64,000 bases of DNA from Asterionellopsis glacialis (taxonomy: Eukaryota; Bacillariophyta; Plagiogrammaphyceae; Rhaphoneidales; Asterionellopsidaceae), in assembly GCA_014885115.2 (NCBI GenBank), contig WKLE02000152.1, positions 33,146-97,145 of the forward strand, written 5' to 3'. The notes below the pieces were generated by a model that had not been told where the DNA came from, did no database searches, and saw only the letters and a list, made by a program, of their open reading frames with translations. Position numbers and translations under genes: made by a program. Below, piece after piece: positions 22,717 to 33,920 of the stretch (position 1 is the stretch's first letter; each line of letters opens with the position of its first letter).

Positions 22717-25669
22717 CTCCTCACCTTTTAGTAAGTGTAGTAGACATGTAGTAATCACCAAGTCTATATTTTTGCAAAAAGTTTATACTCTTGGGGGAGA
22801 CTTTTCATTTTGAAATAATGTATAATATTCCTCTACTTTTGAGCCTCTGAACTTCCAACAATTTTTCTAGAGTGCTTTTGTTTTCTTATGTAATATTTGA
22901 ATGGTTTGTTGAATTTCTTCTGCAATAATTCACTTGTAGTAATAACAGTACTTGTTTCCCTTGTTTCTTACCACCACAATAATATGTTTTCTTTTTGCAA
23001 TAAAGCTGATCATTGTTCACAGTTTTTAAAACCTTCAGCTAGTTAGTAGCAAATATTTCATTGATATTATTTTTTTCTGCCAAATTTCTATTCTTTGGTG
23101 TACTGCCCATACACTACTATATAGCAGTGGTGAGCAGAAAAATGTCCATGACTACAACAAGGTGCAACGTATCCAGCTATCATTCAACTTACACCTTACA
23201 GCATACAAGAAAGATATCATTTTGGTATGGTTATCTCTTTTGTCTCGCTTTGTCTCCCTCTCTTCCTCTTCAGCCAAGGTACTACTTACGGCAAACAATA
23301 TAATGGTGCTTGTTAGTGAGGACATAAACCATAGTTTTAACACTGCCTGTGAACAGCCACATTTACATTTTTTCATATTTATTATACTGCGTGCATGCTT
23401 TTTAGTTTCAGTATTGAGAGCAGGTGTTCTGATTTTGTCCTGCACATATATTTTCAAATTGTATGTAAATCATAAATAGTAATGTACTAGCAAGAATTTC
23501 ATAAAAAAAAAGTCAATTATTTTTTTATGTGATAAGTAATAGCTACAAAAACATTTTTGTTGTCATTTTCCTGTCAAGAGAGTTTTAATAATAAAGATTT
23601 AAATGGTGTTCCTGTTTTTGGGACAAAAATTGTGATGTGAAATAAAAAACAGATTTTAAATAGAAGCATAAAAAGTTATTTTGAAACTATCATTTGCCTC
23701 TGCCATCTGCTTCATCTTGTTTGTAACTGCTAATATTATTGAATTTGGCTTAAGGTTCACAAGAATATTGCTGACACCTGCAGAAAATCAACAAATGTTT
23801 TATTCCAACAAAGAGTTCCAGATCCTCAGGAAAGCAATTCCTCACCACATCTATAATTTCTACAAATTCATACACAATAACAAAAACATGAAAAAGTACT
23901 ATTACTGGTGTAATTGAGATATCTTTATAAGGCCTATCCTAAATACCATCTTAGAAACAATTTAGCACATATTCATGACCATGAATTGATTAGCAATAAT
24001 TGAATAATTGACACTACAAAATTCAATTCATCAACTTTATTTTCTACAGTGATTTATTGTTTGACCTTTCTCAGGATTGGTTTAAACTATGAACACAAGA
24101 AGTTTGCAATGATATTTTCTTATTATTGCAACACACAATAAATCCTGCTCTTAATGGACTATTTCAATTATTCATAAATTCTTCATGACCATCAATTAAT
24201 TTGTTGAAATTCATTAATTAAAATAAAGTTTATGAAACATTGGAGGGTCTACTAGTAATATTTTGGGGCTAACACAAATCAGAACAACTAGAATCTTCTC
24301 TTTTTTTAAATTATACAATTACTGATTTAGTACACTAAACATTGCATCTTCTCTGATTACACTAAAGTAACATTGATACTGAGACTACTACGTAGAATGA
24401 TAAGATTAACATTACTAGATATGGAGTTGTTTTATGTATAACAACCATGGTTGTTACTCAGTGTAGAAGCCTACTATTGTATCTGTTGAGAAGGCCATTT
24501 TACTATTAAAGTGTATTGATATTTGTGGAAGGTACTAGAGCAGCAAGGAATATGCTGGTTACTTTTTTGTTTAAGGTTCTTAAGAAACAAAATACCATAC
24601 TTGATATGCTTGGATCAATAGTGTCCTAGAGATTACTTCCTATCTATCACCATCATCAGGCAACATACAACACCATTTACAAATACCATCCATTGGTTGA
24701 TCCATTGGTTGTAGCAGTGCTGCTTAATATTATGATAGTATCAAAGATTGTATCTTGTCATTAGTTTCCTGTCCTCCTTCTTTGTGTAGTTGAGAAGGCA
24801 CCAAGAATTCACTACAATAGTATTTAACTCCTTTTCAGTTCTGATACAACATTTATGGGTGTTTCTAGAAAAATGAGAGGAGGTTATACTACCTATGATG
24901 TGGCTTGTTTCTTCTTCATGATTACCTTGAATGATTTCACTAGTATCATGTTTAAGCTCACACTGTAATCTGCCTGTATCCTCACACTATCAGAATTGCA
25001 ATAAATGTAGGCAGTACAATTCTCACACTTAACACTATAAGCAACTTTAATACAAACAACAACAAAGTTGAGCCTGGTGGTTCGTAAGAACATACTAAAC
25101 AATTTAGATAAAAATTGACTGTGTTGATAATTGCAACAGCAGAATATTACACTTGGATGTATGCATAATCTCATCACTATCAAATAACAAGGAATATAAT
25201 TCATCAATCAGCTGACAATCATGAGCTATCCTTTGAAAGGTTATATCATTTATTAGTATTGAGAATATTCATTTTGTCATTTGCTTGCTACTAGTCAAAG
25301 TTGTAATTATTAGGCAAATAATTTCTATAGTTTAGATTATGAATTGGAAGCATTGTTATAGTGGGGTACTACTTGAGTATGCTACATATAGGGATTTTCA
25401 AAAAAACTCTGGAGTGCATTGAATGGTGATTGGTATCATGAGGAGAATTGCAGACTCCTTTGGTAAATCATCAACTAGTGATATGTTTATGTTCCAATTT
25501 GATTTGTTATAATCAAATTCCTGTTAAATGTGATGATACTATAAATTGTGCCTTCAAAGATTGGTTGTCATTGAAAGCAATTATTCTCACCATGATCAGA
25601 TATGAAGGCATGGTACTATAAAAATTAGTGTGCAGTGTGGCCACCAAGAAATCAATTATTACAAATGCT

Positions 25670-25795
25670 TTAGGTAAGGATGCCAACAAAACCATCAAGA
25701 AAACAAGAAATCATATCAGTGGGAAGAAGAAGATTGCAAAGAAAAACAAGCCTCATGAAATTGGTGTCATCAAGCAAAATGGAAATAATTGAACA
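25670..25795 (+). pseudogene. Possible relic of a Lys-rich coding region
   Basis: Read from about 25673, the plus strand gives a Lys-rich peptide (GKDANKTIKKTRNHISGKKK and on) that ends at a stop after about 40 codons, with stops upstream. A similar coding-like but interrupted stretch lies on the minus strand at about 24.87-25.2 kb (…LKHDTSEIIQGNHEEETSH…). These could be decayed mobile-element or gene remnants. Neither matches a family I can name, and AT-rich DNA gives Lys/Asn/Ile-rich frames by chance, so support is weak. Confidence 0.2.
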
Positions 25796-26820
25796 AAGAC
25801 AAAAGATAGCTGTGCTTTGTTGCTTTCCTCTAAGAATAAGCATAGTTTCAAGAGTCTGAAGAAACGTTCTACTCAATTGGGCACTCTTAGCTCTTTCATG
25901 CATCTAGTTGAGATTATATGGATTATGATATATTTTTGACAAAGTGGCATTTTTGACTTGGGCTCCTCTCACCATGAACATTCTCTACATAACCAACACC
26001 ACCCACATATTGTGTCTACTACAAGAATTCTCAGCAATCTCTTGATTGTGACATAAACCCTTGTCACCACCAACTCTAAAAAAGTTCTCATTGTCCTTGG
26101 TTTAGTTCTCCCGATGGTACCTTTCCTCCCCCCCAAGGCCTCATGGTGCCGCTTTTCAGTTTCATTACTTTACTTCGTACTGGCATTAGGGATTGGGTGA
26201 CTTGTGACGTGTTCTAGTTTTGTCGTTCGGACCAGCTACCCGGTACTGCGCAAATGTACCGTACCAGGAATGCTGTACTCGTACTGCTGTATTTTTTTTA
26301 CGGGTGAACAGTAGGACTACGTGTACCGGGTAACCAGATTTTCTGGATTCTTTCAAAAATTTATGTGTATCATTTGTACGATGAGGATTAGTACTAAATT
26401 ACTTGAATTCTAACTATTACTACTGATTTACGCACATGTAAAGAACAAAATTCTGAGAAAAGAATTCTGCAGGAGGGACACATCATCTCGTACATTGTGA
26501 TGATCCCAAGACAGCTCCAGTCCGGGTGTGCGGAGAGTTGTCTTGAAGAAAAGGGGTGTCACCGTATACTAGCTTTTCTTAACAGAGTGCCAACCCCCAA
26601 CAATGACATATGCGTGTCCCATAATGCCGATCTTTCGGATCCTGTCAATGATTCGTGCACGAAGAATTTCTGTTTCTTTGTGCTTTCAGACACTCATTCA
26701 ATCTTCCACATCGCTTTCTCGATTGGAGGAAAAAGAACAAAATTCTTAATCCTACCGTGACAAGTCACATTCTTTTGAATGTATCTCAGCAGGTCATTAT
26801 CATTACATAAACGAGCAACA

Positions 26821-28142
26821 ATGAAAGTTACGAAAGCAACAACTGTTTTACTCTCCTGCCTTTCGCCCAAGGCTGTATCAGCCTTTGTTTCACCCACCAG
26901 AGAAAAGAATGCAGGTTGGGTATCATCACCGGCGTCATCGGTGGATTCTGGCGTAGTAGATGCGTTGTCGAGTCGTCGTCCAACGGTGGCATTGCATCTA
27001 CAAGGTGACGATGATATCTTTGCTGATATATTTAATCAACAACAACAGCAGCAAGACCAGTCAATTATGAAGGATAGTAGTAAATTGTCTGATCGATTTG
27101 CCACTGGAGATGCATTGAAGAATCTCCGTACCGATTTGGAATCGTTACGTGAGAATCTCAAGTGGGCTGAAGCAATGGAAGATTTTTCTCGTATTAAAGA
27201 TTTGCGTGAAGCTATCGAGACTGGTGAAAAGTGTGACCCAGACTTTACGTACGCCAATGCTCTTAAAGAAATTGAAAAGGCTAAAATGATTATCAATGAA
27301 GGCCAGAGAGAGCAGGTTACCAAGAAATGGGCAAAAGAAGCTGCCGCAGCAAGGGAACATGTGGCCAGATTCAATCTTGGTGGTTTGTGGGTTGGAAAGT
27401 AAGTGTTTCTTGTTGTATTTCTGAAGAAATTTACTCATTTTAGTTTAAACTTTCTGACTTAATCTGTTCCATTTCCACACTTATTGCAAACAGTTACGGC
27501 GACCAAGCCGGTTATGAATTGATCAATGTAACTTACTCCGGTGATACTTTAATTGCAACCAAAGTGACCGGTGACAAGAATGTACCACGCGGGCAAATTT
27601 CTTTCAAGGTCAACTTGGCACCAAGCAACGGCACAAATGATGTTGATCTTGAGCCGATAACTCTTTCTGAGAAAGCTGCCTCTAAGTGGGGAACTGACAA
27701 ACTTCCCCGGTTCCAGGGATTAGGACAAGTTGCAGGAGAAGGATTTGCCAACAACAAATTCGTTGATGGTCAGCTCATCATGTTTGACGAGTCCTTCAGT
27801 TTTGTTTGGATACCCTCCAAGCATCATGTATTTTTTGGTCGTCCTAATGCGGAAACTACCATTCGCATGCTTCGTGATATTATTTCGGAAGAGGATGAAG
27901 TAGAAAACATGCGCGAATACTTGGAACGGTGCTGGGACACCGATGTCACGACATCCATCGCACGTCACCATGGATTAGGTGAACCTGAACCTTTCCGACG
28001 TATCAAGAGAGAACACGAGCTTCTTTCCATCGAAGGTACCTTGGAACCTAAATCTAGAAGCCGCTTCAACTTCTGGCAGGTTAACAAGTGGAAGCAATAC
28101 CTTGATGATGTATTACGTGATGATGCCACTGGAAACCAGTAA
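26821..28142 (+). CDS. Plastid UVR + DUF3506 protein, EXECUTER-like
   Basis: Two exons, 26821-27398 and 27494-28142, joined in phase 2 so that the junction reads GGLWVGN-YGDQAGYE; product 408 residues. The start MKVTKATTVLLSCLSPKAVSA-FVSP is a signal peptide plus plastid import motif. A UVR-type helical hairpin lies at about residues 102-133 (LRTDLESLRENLKWAEAMED, FSRIKDLREAIE). From about 185 to 305 comes a DUF3506/cyclin-D1-binding fold: GLWVGNYG, YELINVTYSGDTLIATKVTG, DKNVPRGQISFKV and FVWIPSKHHVFFGRP. This fold occurs in FBXO31 and, together with UVR, in the plant plastid proteins EXECUTER1/2, where it senses singlet oxygen by Trp oxidation. No F-box is present here. Function as a singlet-oxygen sensor is an inference from architecture; which Trp corresponds cannot be aligned by eye. 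Confidence 0.75.
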
Positions 28143-29038
28143 ATTTTACTCCAACTTTTAATCTGTCAAAGATACGCGTGAGTTTTTGAAGTGGACAACT
28201 GAACTTGTGCATAATTATCACCAGTTTTCTTTGATCAGACTTATTACCTTGCAACACACTGACATTGAGAAAAAATAAGAAATCCAATTCAACGTAAGCC
28301 TAAATACAGCAGCAAGTCTCTTTTGGAAATAGAAACGAGAACATAGAGTTACCATTACCAAAGAGTTTTGAATTCCAATGCCACACCCTACTTTACCATA
28401 TAAATTGTATAATGCAGATTGTCCTGTTATCTCGACCATCTTACCACATATGGTTGCTCCCGCTGATGATACCTTTATCAATTCCAGATTATGTTGCACA
28501 TCATTTTGTGTTTTTCACCGTTGAGCCAATGTTATTGCTTCCGTCGATCCTTGTATTTATCGTTAGCACCGATCTGTCTATGCATTTACTGTAGTCCATC
28601 ATACTCATCTTCTTGATGCTGTTCAAAAAATTTGAGAGGTTATTACGACTTGCAATATTGTGAGGTCGTACCTTTTCTTGTACTTCTATTTTTAAAAATA
28701 AAGTATAGAAGACCTCGTGAATTTCGAAAATTACGAAATAGAACGATATGATTCGCGCATGATGTTGAATTGTTTTGATTTTTACCAGATATCCACGTTC
28801 AAGGGTACATAAAATACGAGCTATGCTTCCCAACCATCAGCAAATCCCAGCACCACCGCACAAATAATCGAGATTTTCGACATCTTGATGGGTCGAGAGT
28901 TAGATTTGAGTCCGCAGAGACGACAACAAAATATTCTCTAAAGAAGGACCTCTTGGGTCTGTCGGAAGTCTGTTGCAAATAAGCCACAAGTCAATCAATT
29001 CTTGCCATCGGCAATGAAAAGGAGTAGACAGCGTTTCC
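28143..29038. other. Intergenic stretch
   Basis: 896 bases between two plus-strand genes. It holds the 3' untranslated region of the EXECUTER-like gene and the promoter of the next one. Short frames on both strands have no recognisable content. Nothing else is seen. Confidence 0.4.
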
Positions 29039-31511
29039 TTGTTGCTTCATAGAGTCAGTACTGCATTCATGGGGAAGCGAGAAAATCGAACGTCTACAGG
29101 CCCTGTCGAGCGATGGAGGCTTCTTGCCTTTTTGGTAATACTTTCTCAAGAAAAGTATTCCTTGGTGGCATTTACATACACATCATACTCAAGTAGTAAA
29201 TCATTCAATCCAAATCTCCTAACATATCCATCTAGATTCTCAAAGACAGAGTGTTGCCGTGACGATTCTAGAATAAGTAGTCCGACGAAAATTGATTGTT
29301 TACAACGGAACAAACGACAACGATTACTTACAACTCGTTTGGCAACCGAGAATGTCGGAGGCGATTGGCAAGTAGGAAATGTATATGATGCTTTAGACAA
29401 GTTAGAGCGAGCCATTGCGGTAGCAGATGCTGATATATACAAAGAACAGTTAGATACCAAAGAAGAACTTGATGCATTCGCAGAACAACGACGTCCGTTG
29501 TTCAAAGATATTTTCCGATTCGTTGTACTTCCTATTATATCCGCTAGCATCCTAACATTTCTACGCAATGCAAACAAATGCAGAGGTCCAACCAGGCATT
29601 TTGCATCTTTGATTATGCGGTTCTTTGATTTTGAATTTTGGACAGGTGTTGTAACATTACCTATCTTTATGTTATGGTCTAAGCAAAGGTCACTTCCACC
29701 ACCAGATCCATTGCCAGAGAAATTACAGAAATGGGCTGATCTTGATATGTTGCATATGTTCAGTCCCACAGAACTTTCATTAGAATACAATTGGGAAGAT
29801 CCAAAATCATCCTGCAAAGACCACGTCCTTTGCATTTTGGAGCAATGGAAATCAAGTGTAGTGGGTGTTGCCATGCTGGGGGTACTTCTTCCGTTTTTAC
29901 CATCCATGAGCTCCTCCTTTCTGCTAGCTGTTGCAATATCTCAACTGTTAAATCGGTTAGGAGCAGTTGCGTCGCTTTATCAGTACCCAAGCTTGATTTT
30001 TCAGCTACAACGACAAAGGCAACCCCGTCCGATGGATCGGTTTCAAGTCCAGCTTGCATCGAGTGTCAGAATGATACTGTCCTTTGCCCCTTGGGGAGTG
30101 GCCGCCAATTTAGCAAAAATAGCAGGGATCGTTTGCAATCCTACGAAAACAACTGTTGCAGTAGTCCAAAGTGGCACTCAACGTCTAATTACAAGACTTG
30201 CATATGTAACTCTTTTCGTTTCTTTCCTGGGGTGAGTTTGTAAAATCATGAGATGATGTTGAGACGCAAGAAGACTATGTGTGTATTAGGTATACATTCA
30301 ATGAGCATACATGATGCGATCCAATGACTAACAATTTCCCATGTTTTCAATGTTCTGTTTGTTCTTAGGCCTATCATTCATTTGCTGGCTATCAAAAGAA
30401 TCTGCAGTAGACCATACCAACATCATGATATATCACATGCATTACCGGATAAAGATATCGAAGCAATTTTAGCAAATCCTACAGAAAGGAAGCGACGTTT
30501 CAAATGGAGATATAGTTTGGATTGGCGAGATCCAGAACGTATATCACAGACTGTTTCTCGAGTTGGTTCTGCTTTCGTTGATTGGCTCTTCTACGAAGGA
30601 TCGGTTGATCAAAAATTGATGAAAATAAGTCACGGTGAAACACAAACAGTTCTGGATTGGATTGCTCAAGACGAGGAGAGAGGGCACGATTACCTCAGGC
30701 CACACGCAGTTGAACGGAAAGCAAGAGCAATGGAACGATTAGCGGCCAAACATCAAGAGGATTATGAATCCGGTAAATTCAGTGTACGTTGTCAAGCATA
30801 TTGTTGCGTTCTTCTACGGCAGGTACAATTGAAACTCACATTCTTTCATCTTTTGCAACATGACTTTGTACTGTATAGGATCCATTGGGGGTAGCAGTTT
30901 GGAAAGTCTTTGGTATTGGCTTAAATTATGATTTCGACCACTCCACCGAGCTTGACGCTGGAGAAGAACCTTCAATTTTCCGTTTGAGAGCAAGAGCCGC
31001 AAAGAGTGCCATTCGTCGGTACACAGACATTTATGATGGTCAAGCTGCAGCAGCTGAGCTCGATGCAATCAGCGACATTCGAGAGAGAAACCAGAAGGCA
31101 GCTGAAATGCGACAAGAGGCCGAAGTCGAAGTTAAATACCTTGCAGATTCACTTGCAAGGCTTTTACCCTTTAATCCTGGCACAGATCCAAGGATTAAGT
31201 ATGATGTGCAACTTATGGACCAGCTTCCACGATCTATGCAGAAGGGTATGAAGCAATCGAAATTCAAAAAGGTTGGAGAAAACGAATATATTCGACAAGG
31301 TGATTCAGACCACGATCCAGCTGTTGAGGCGCTCTTAAAACGCTACGGTAGGAAGAAACAAAGTCCTCCTACCAAACCTGAGAACGCCACTGACTCTAGT
31401 AGCAGTGGAAAGGACGATTTTGTAGACGAGTGGTTGAAGCGTAAATATTCCGTGCAAGATGACGAAAGCAATGAGGATGATGAAAATGATCTAAAGACAG
31501 TTTTAACATAA
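29039..31511 (+). CDS. Unknown multi-pass membrane protein, probably plastid-targeted
   Basis: I do not recognise this family. Three exons: 29039-30231, 30369-30822 and 30879-31511, with an in-frame sum of 759 codons; the last intron is only 56 bases and its donor (CAG-GTACAA) is the least certain boundary. An N-terminal hydrophobic stretch, RLLAFLVILSQEKYSLVAF, ends in LVAF and could be a bipartite plastid signal. About four to five membrane segments follow: near residues 165 (FVVLPIISASILTF), 205 (FEFWTGVVTLPIFML), 275-310 (VVGVAMLGVLLPFLPS and LLAVAISQLLNRLGA) and 385 (LAYVTLFVSFLGPIIHLLA). The C-terminal 250 residues are soluble and charged, with a helical Ala/Arg/Glu-rich part (AAAELDAISDIRERNQKAAE) and an acidic tail. 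Its stop lies 34 bases from the RsmH stop on the other strand. Confidence 0.72.
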
Positions 31512-31545
31512 TTTTAAAAACGATAATCTTTTGAATCAAATAAGT

Positions 31546-33072
31546 TTACGGGCTAGTTTGTCTTTCTCCGACTCGTAATGTTGCACTTCTTGCTCTTGTA
31601 TTCACTGCTACCTCTTCTTCTTGTGCCTTGATACGTTTGCCTACAGATTTCCACGGGCGTGGAATGCCAATGTAATTCCCGTACATATCTCGTTCTTCAC
31701 GTACTCGTCGTTTTTGTGCCTTGACCGTCCCGTCACGGATAGCTCGTTTTGCGGCACGATCTTCCATACTATGATAACTCAATACCACAAGACGTCCACC
31801 AGTCCGAATCAATGCTGGACTCATTTCAAGGAGTGCCTTTTCTAGTACAGTATCTTCTTGATTCACAACGATACGTAAACTTTGAAAAACCCGTGCCAAG
31901 GATGCTGTTCGTCCCATCCGTCTACTTTTGGCACGTTCCGGTGTAACAGCTGCCACGGCTTCAATCAAATGTCCTGTGGTAGTCAATGGACGGTGCTCTA
32001 CGATCGACCGTGCAATCTTTTTCGCTCGAGGTTCATCACCGTAGGCTTTGAGGATACGTTGCAATTCCGCCTCATCAAATTCATTACATATGTCTGCAGC
32101 TGTAAATCCCATTCCACCACGAGCGGATGCTGCTGGTGGTGAAAATTCATCACCCCCTTCACCTGCTGACATTCTCATATCTAATGGACCATCCTTCATA
32201 AAGGCAAACCCACGTTCGGGAGTATCAATCTGATGTGAACTAACTCCCAGATCTAGCAAAATCCCATCGACGCCCGTACCCTCGGGAATGATAGGTTGTT
32301 GTGTAATGGGATGTTGAATAGATGGGAGTACCGATGCCAAGTCACAAAAGTTCGATTGTACAGGAACAAACAATGGTAACGATTCATCTTTACCACCTAC
32401 ATATTTTTCTAATCGTTTCGATGCTGTCGATAGAGCTGTAGGGTCAACATCACATCCAAACAATACATCACCAGCTTTCATTTGTTGTAATATAGATTCG
32501 GAATGTCCACCACCACCCAAGGTTCCATCTACAAATATAAGATATCCTTGATCATCATCAACATCACCACTCTCCATACGTTCACGTCCACGTTGGGATG
32601 AAAATAAAGCATCTCGACATTCTTTCCACATGACAGGTGCATGATACGAGGTAGCAAATGGTGATGCCAAAACATCATCAACATCATCACCATTATCCGT
32701 ATTATTAGGTTTTTCACTTTTGTCCACTTTTTCCGTTTCTTCTTTGGACGATGTAGATAACGCACAAGTTAGCTGTCGTTGACGATGTCTGCCATGAGCT
32801 CTATCCGTACGAAATGGTTTCACAAAAGCATATTTAGATGATTGCAAATTTGTATATGATGATGATAATGATGATGCAGAACATCCACCACAAAGTGTTA
32901 TTGCTGTACTGAACGGCCTCCAAAGTTTCATCTTGCTAGTAGTACCAAACGTCAAATGTTCTTTCAATAATATGTGAGATGCCTTATTTCCAGATAAGAA
33001 TGATTTTACAGTTCCTTGTATTCCGCAGGATAACGATGACGATTTTGGAAATAAGGATGACCAGGAGATCAT
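31546..33072 (-). CDS. rsmH: 16S rRNA (cytosine-1402-N4)-methyltransferase RsmH, organellar
   Basis: SAM-dependent methyltransferase (MraW/RsmH) that makes N4-methylcytidine in the decoding centre of bacterial-type small-subunit rRNA. One exon, 508 residues. The first 130 residues are a Ser-rich basic presequence absent from bacterial RsmH, so import into plastid or mitochondrion is expected. Core motifs are clear: YHAPVMWKEC at the start of the fold, VDGTLGGGGHSESIL (SAM motif, about 178-192), DGILLDLGVSSHQID, RGFAFMKDGPLDMRM, then YGDEPRAKKIARSIVEHRP and ARVFQSLRIVVNQE, and GGRLVVLSYHSMEDR. A short Gly/Pro/Ala insertion (FSPPAASARGG) sits after DMRMS. Alternative starts are possible within the presequence. 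Confidence 0.95.
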   Translation of the reverse strand: MISWSSLFPKSSSLSCGIQGTVKSFLSGNKASHILLKEHLTFGTTSKMKLWRPFSTAITLCGGCSASSLSSSYTNLQSSKYAFVKPFRTDRAHGRHRQRQLTCALSTSSKEETEKVDKSEKPNNTDNGDDVDDVLASPFATSYHAPVMWKECRDALFSSQRGRERMESGDVDDDQGYLIFVDGTLGGGGHSESILQQMKAGDVLFGCDVDPTALSTASKRLEKYVGGKDESLPLFVPVQSNFCDLASVLPSIQHPITQQPIIPEGTGVDGILLDLGVSSHQIDTPERGFAFMKDGPLDMRMSAGEGGDEFSPPAASARGGMGFTAADICNEFDEAELQRILKAYGDEPRAKKIARSIVEHRPLTTTGHLIEAVAAVTPERAKSRRMGRTASLARVFQSLRIVVNQEDTVLEKALLEMSPALIRTGGRLVVLSYHSMEDRAAKRAIRDGTVKAQKRRVREERDMYGNYIGIPRPWKSVGKRIKAQEEEVAVNTRARSATLRVGERQTSP

Positions 33073-33920
33073 ATAATATTTTATTTTTACACCGATGGTT
33101 TCGTATTATTTATTTTGTCAGTTATTGTCAGCGTTAATCGAGTGTGTGTGTGTACTCGTACCCTGCAAGCCTTGTTTTCTTCACAATCAAATAATAATGA
33201 TTTCGCAACAAAACTGTTCTTCGGTTTGGATGCAGTAACAATCTGTTATCTGGTGTTACGTTATATTATAGTGACAGCCCTACCGATCTTTGATGTGGAT
33301 GAAAATGAGATGAGTTCTCTGTTCCTGGTTCTTCTGAAAGAGTGCGTATCATTGAAAACAAACACCGTTGTATGAATGGTGATGTTTTTTCGTTTCGATC
33401 GGTGTGATGGAAGGGAATTGGACATACTTACAGACATCAATAGTATTAACCTTAGTATTGGAGAGGAACAACAACAAACACGAAAACTCTCCAAGTCAAA
33501 AAATAGAGGTTTGATGATGTGTCGCTATCAGCTAATATTATCATATTTAAAAATATCTTTTCCGTATTGTATAATTATATGATTATTCGATAGCAGAGAA
33601 ATATAAATATTTTAAAAATATCAGTTAGCTAGCACTTATCATATGTGGGTAAAAAATGACATGTCCCTTTTCATCTCGCAAAAGTTGCCAACAGAGTGGA
33701 GGCAATCAAAAAGTGTATCAGAAAGGAACTCACGAGACTAATCCATACACCCAAGAAGATCAAGAGATTCGTCAGACTTGTATTTGATACAGTTTTCAAC
33801 TCTCTACATTTCCAATAGAGAACAAAAAGGTGTTCACGACGACAACAACGACCCATTTATTACTTGCTCATACTACAGATATAGCGTTGCCTCCCCTAAT
33901 ATATATACATCGTATATAAA
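33073..33920. other. Divergent promoter region of rsmH and ICMT
   Basis: 848 bases between divergent starts, AT-rich near 33.5-33.65 kb. Short open frames on both strands lack any recognisable feature. TATATATA-like sequence just before 33921 could serve the ICMT promoter. Confidence 0.4.

Larger units (their letters stand above)
21373..26820. other. 5.4-kb gene-free AT-rich tract (candidate centromere or relic DNA)
   Basis: The largest stretch without a convincing gene. It includes an N gap at 22549-22716. Composition drops sharply from about 22.1 kb to 25.9 kb: hand counts of single 60-base lines gave G+C of 12 (23461), 16 (23521), 14 (24001) and 12 (24181). All open frames inside are short and unrelated to known families. 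Possible remnants of coding sequence lie near 24.9-25.2 kb and 25.67-25.8 kb (listed separately). Past about 26.1 kb the base composition returns to normal and GTAC-rich promoter-like sequence leads into the next gene. Confidence 0.6.

Noticed and set aside
29146..29907. 253-codon minus-strand frame
   Set aside because: Overlaps the first exon of the membrane protein, whose reading frame continues in phase across two introns; the antisense frame has no recognisable feature.
31546..33072. Bacterial contamination as explanation of rsmH
   Set aside because: The frame has a 130-residue eukaryotic-style presequence and sits between intron-bearing genes with the same base composition.
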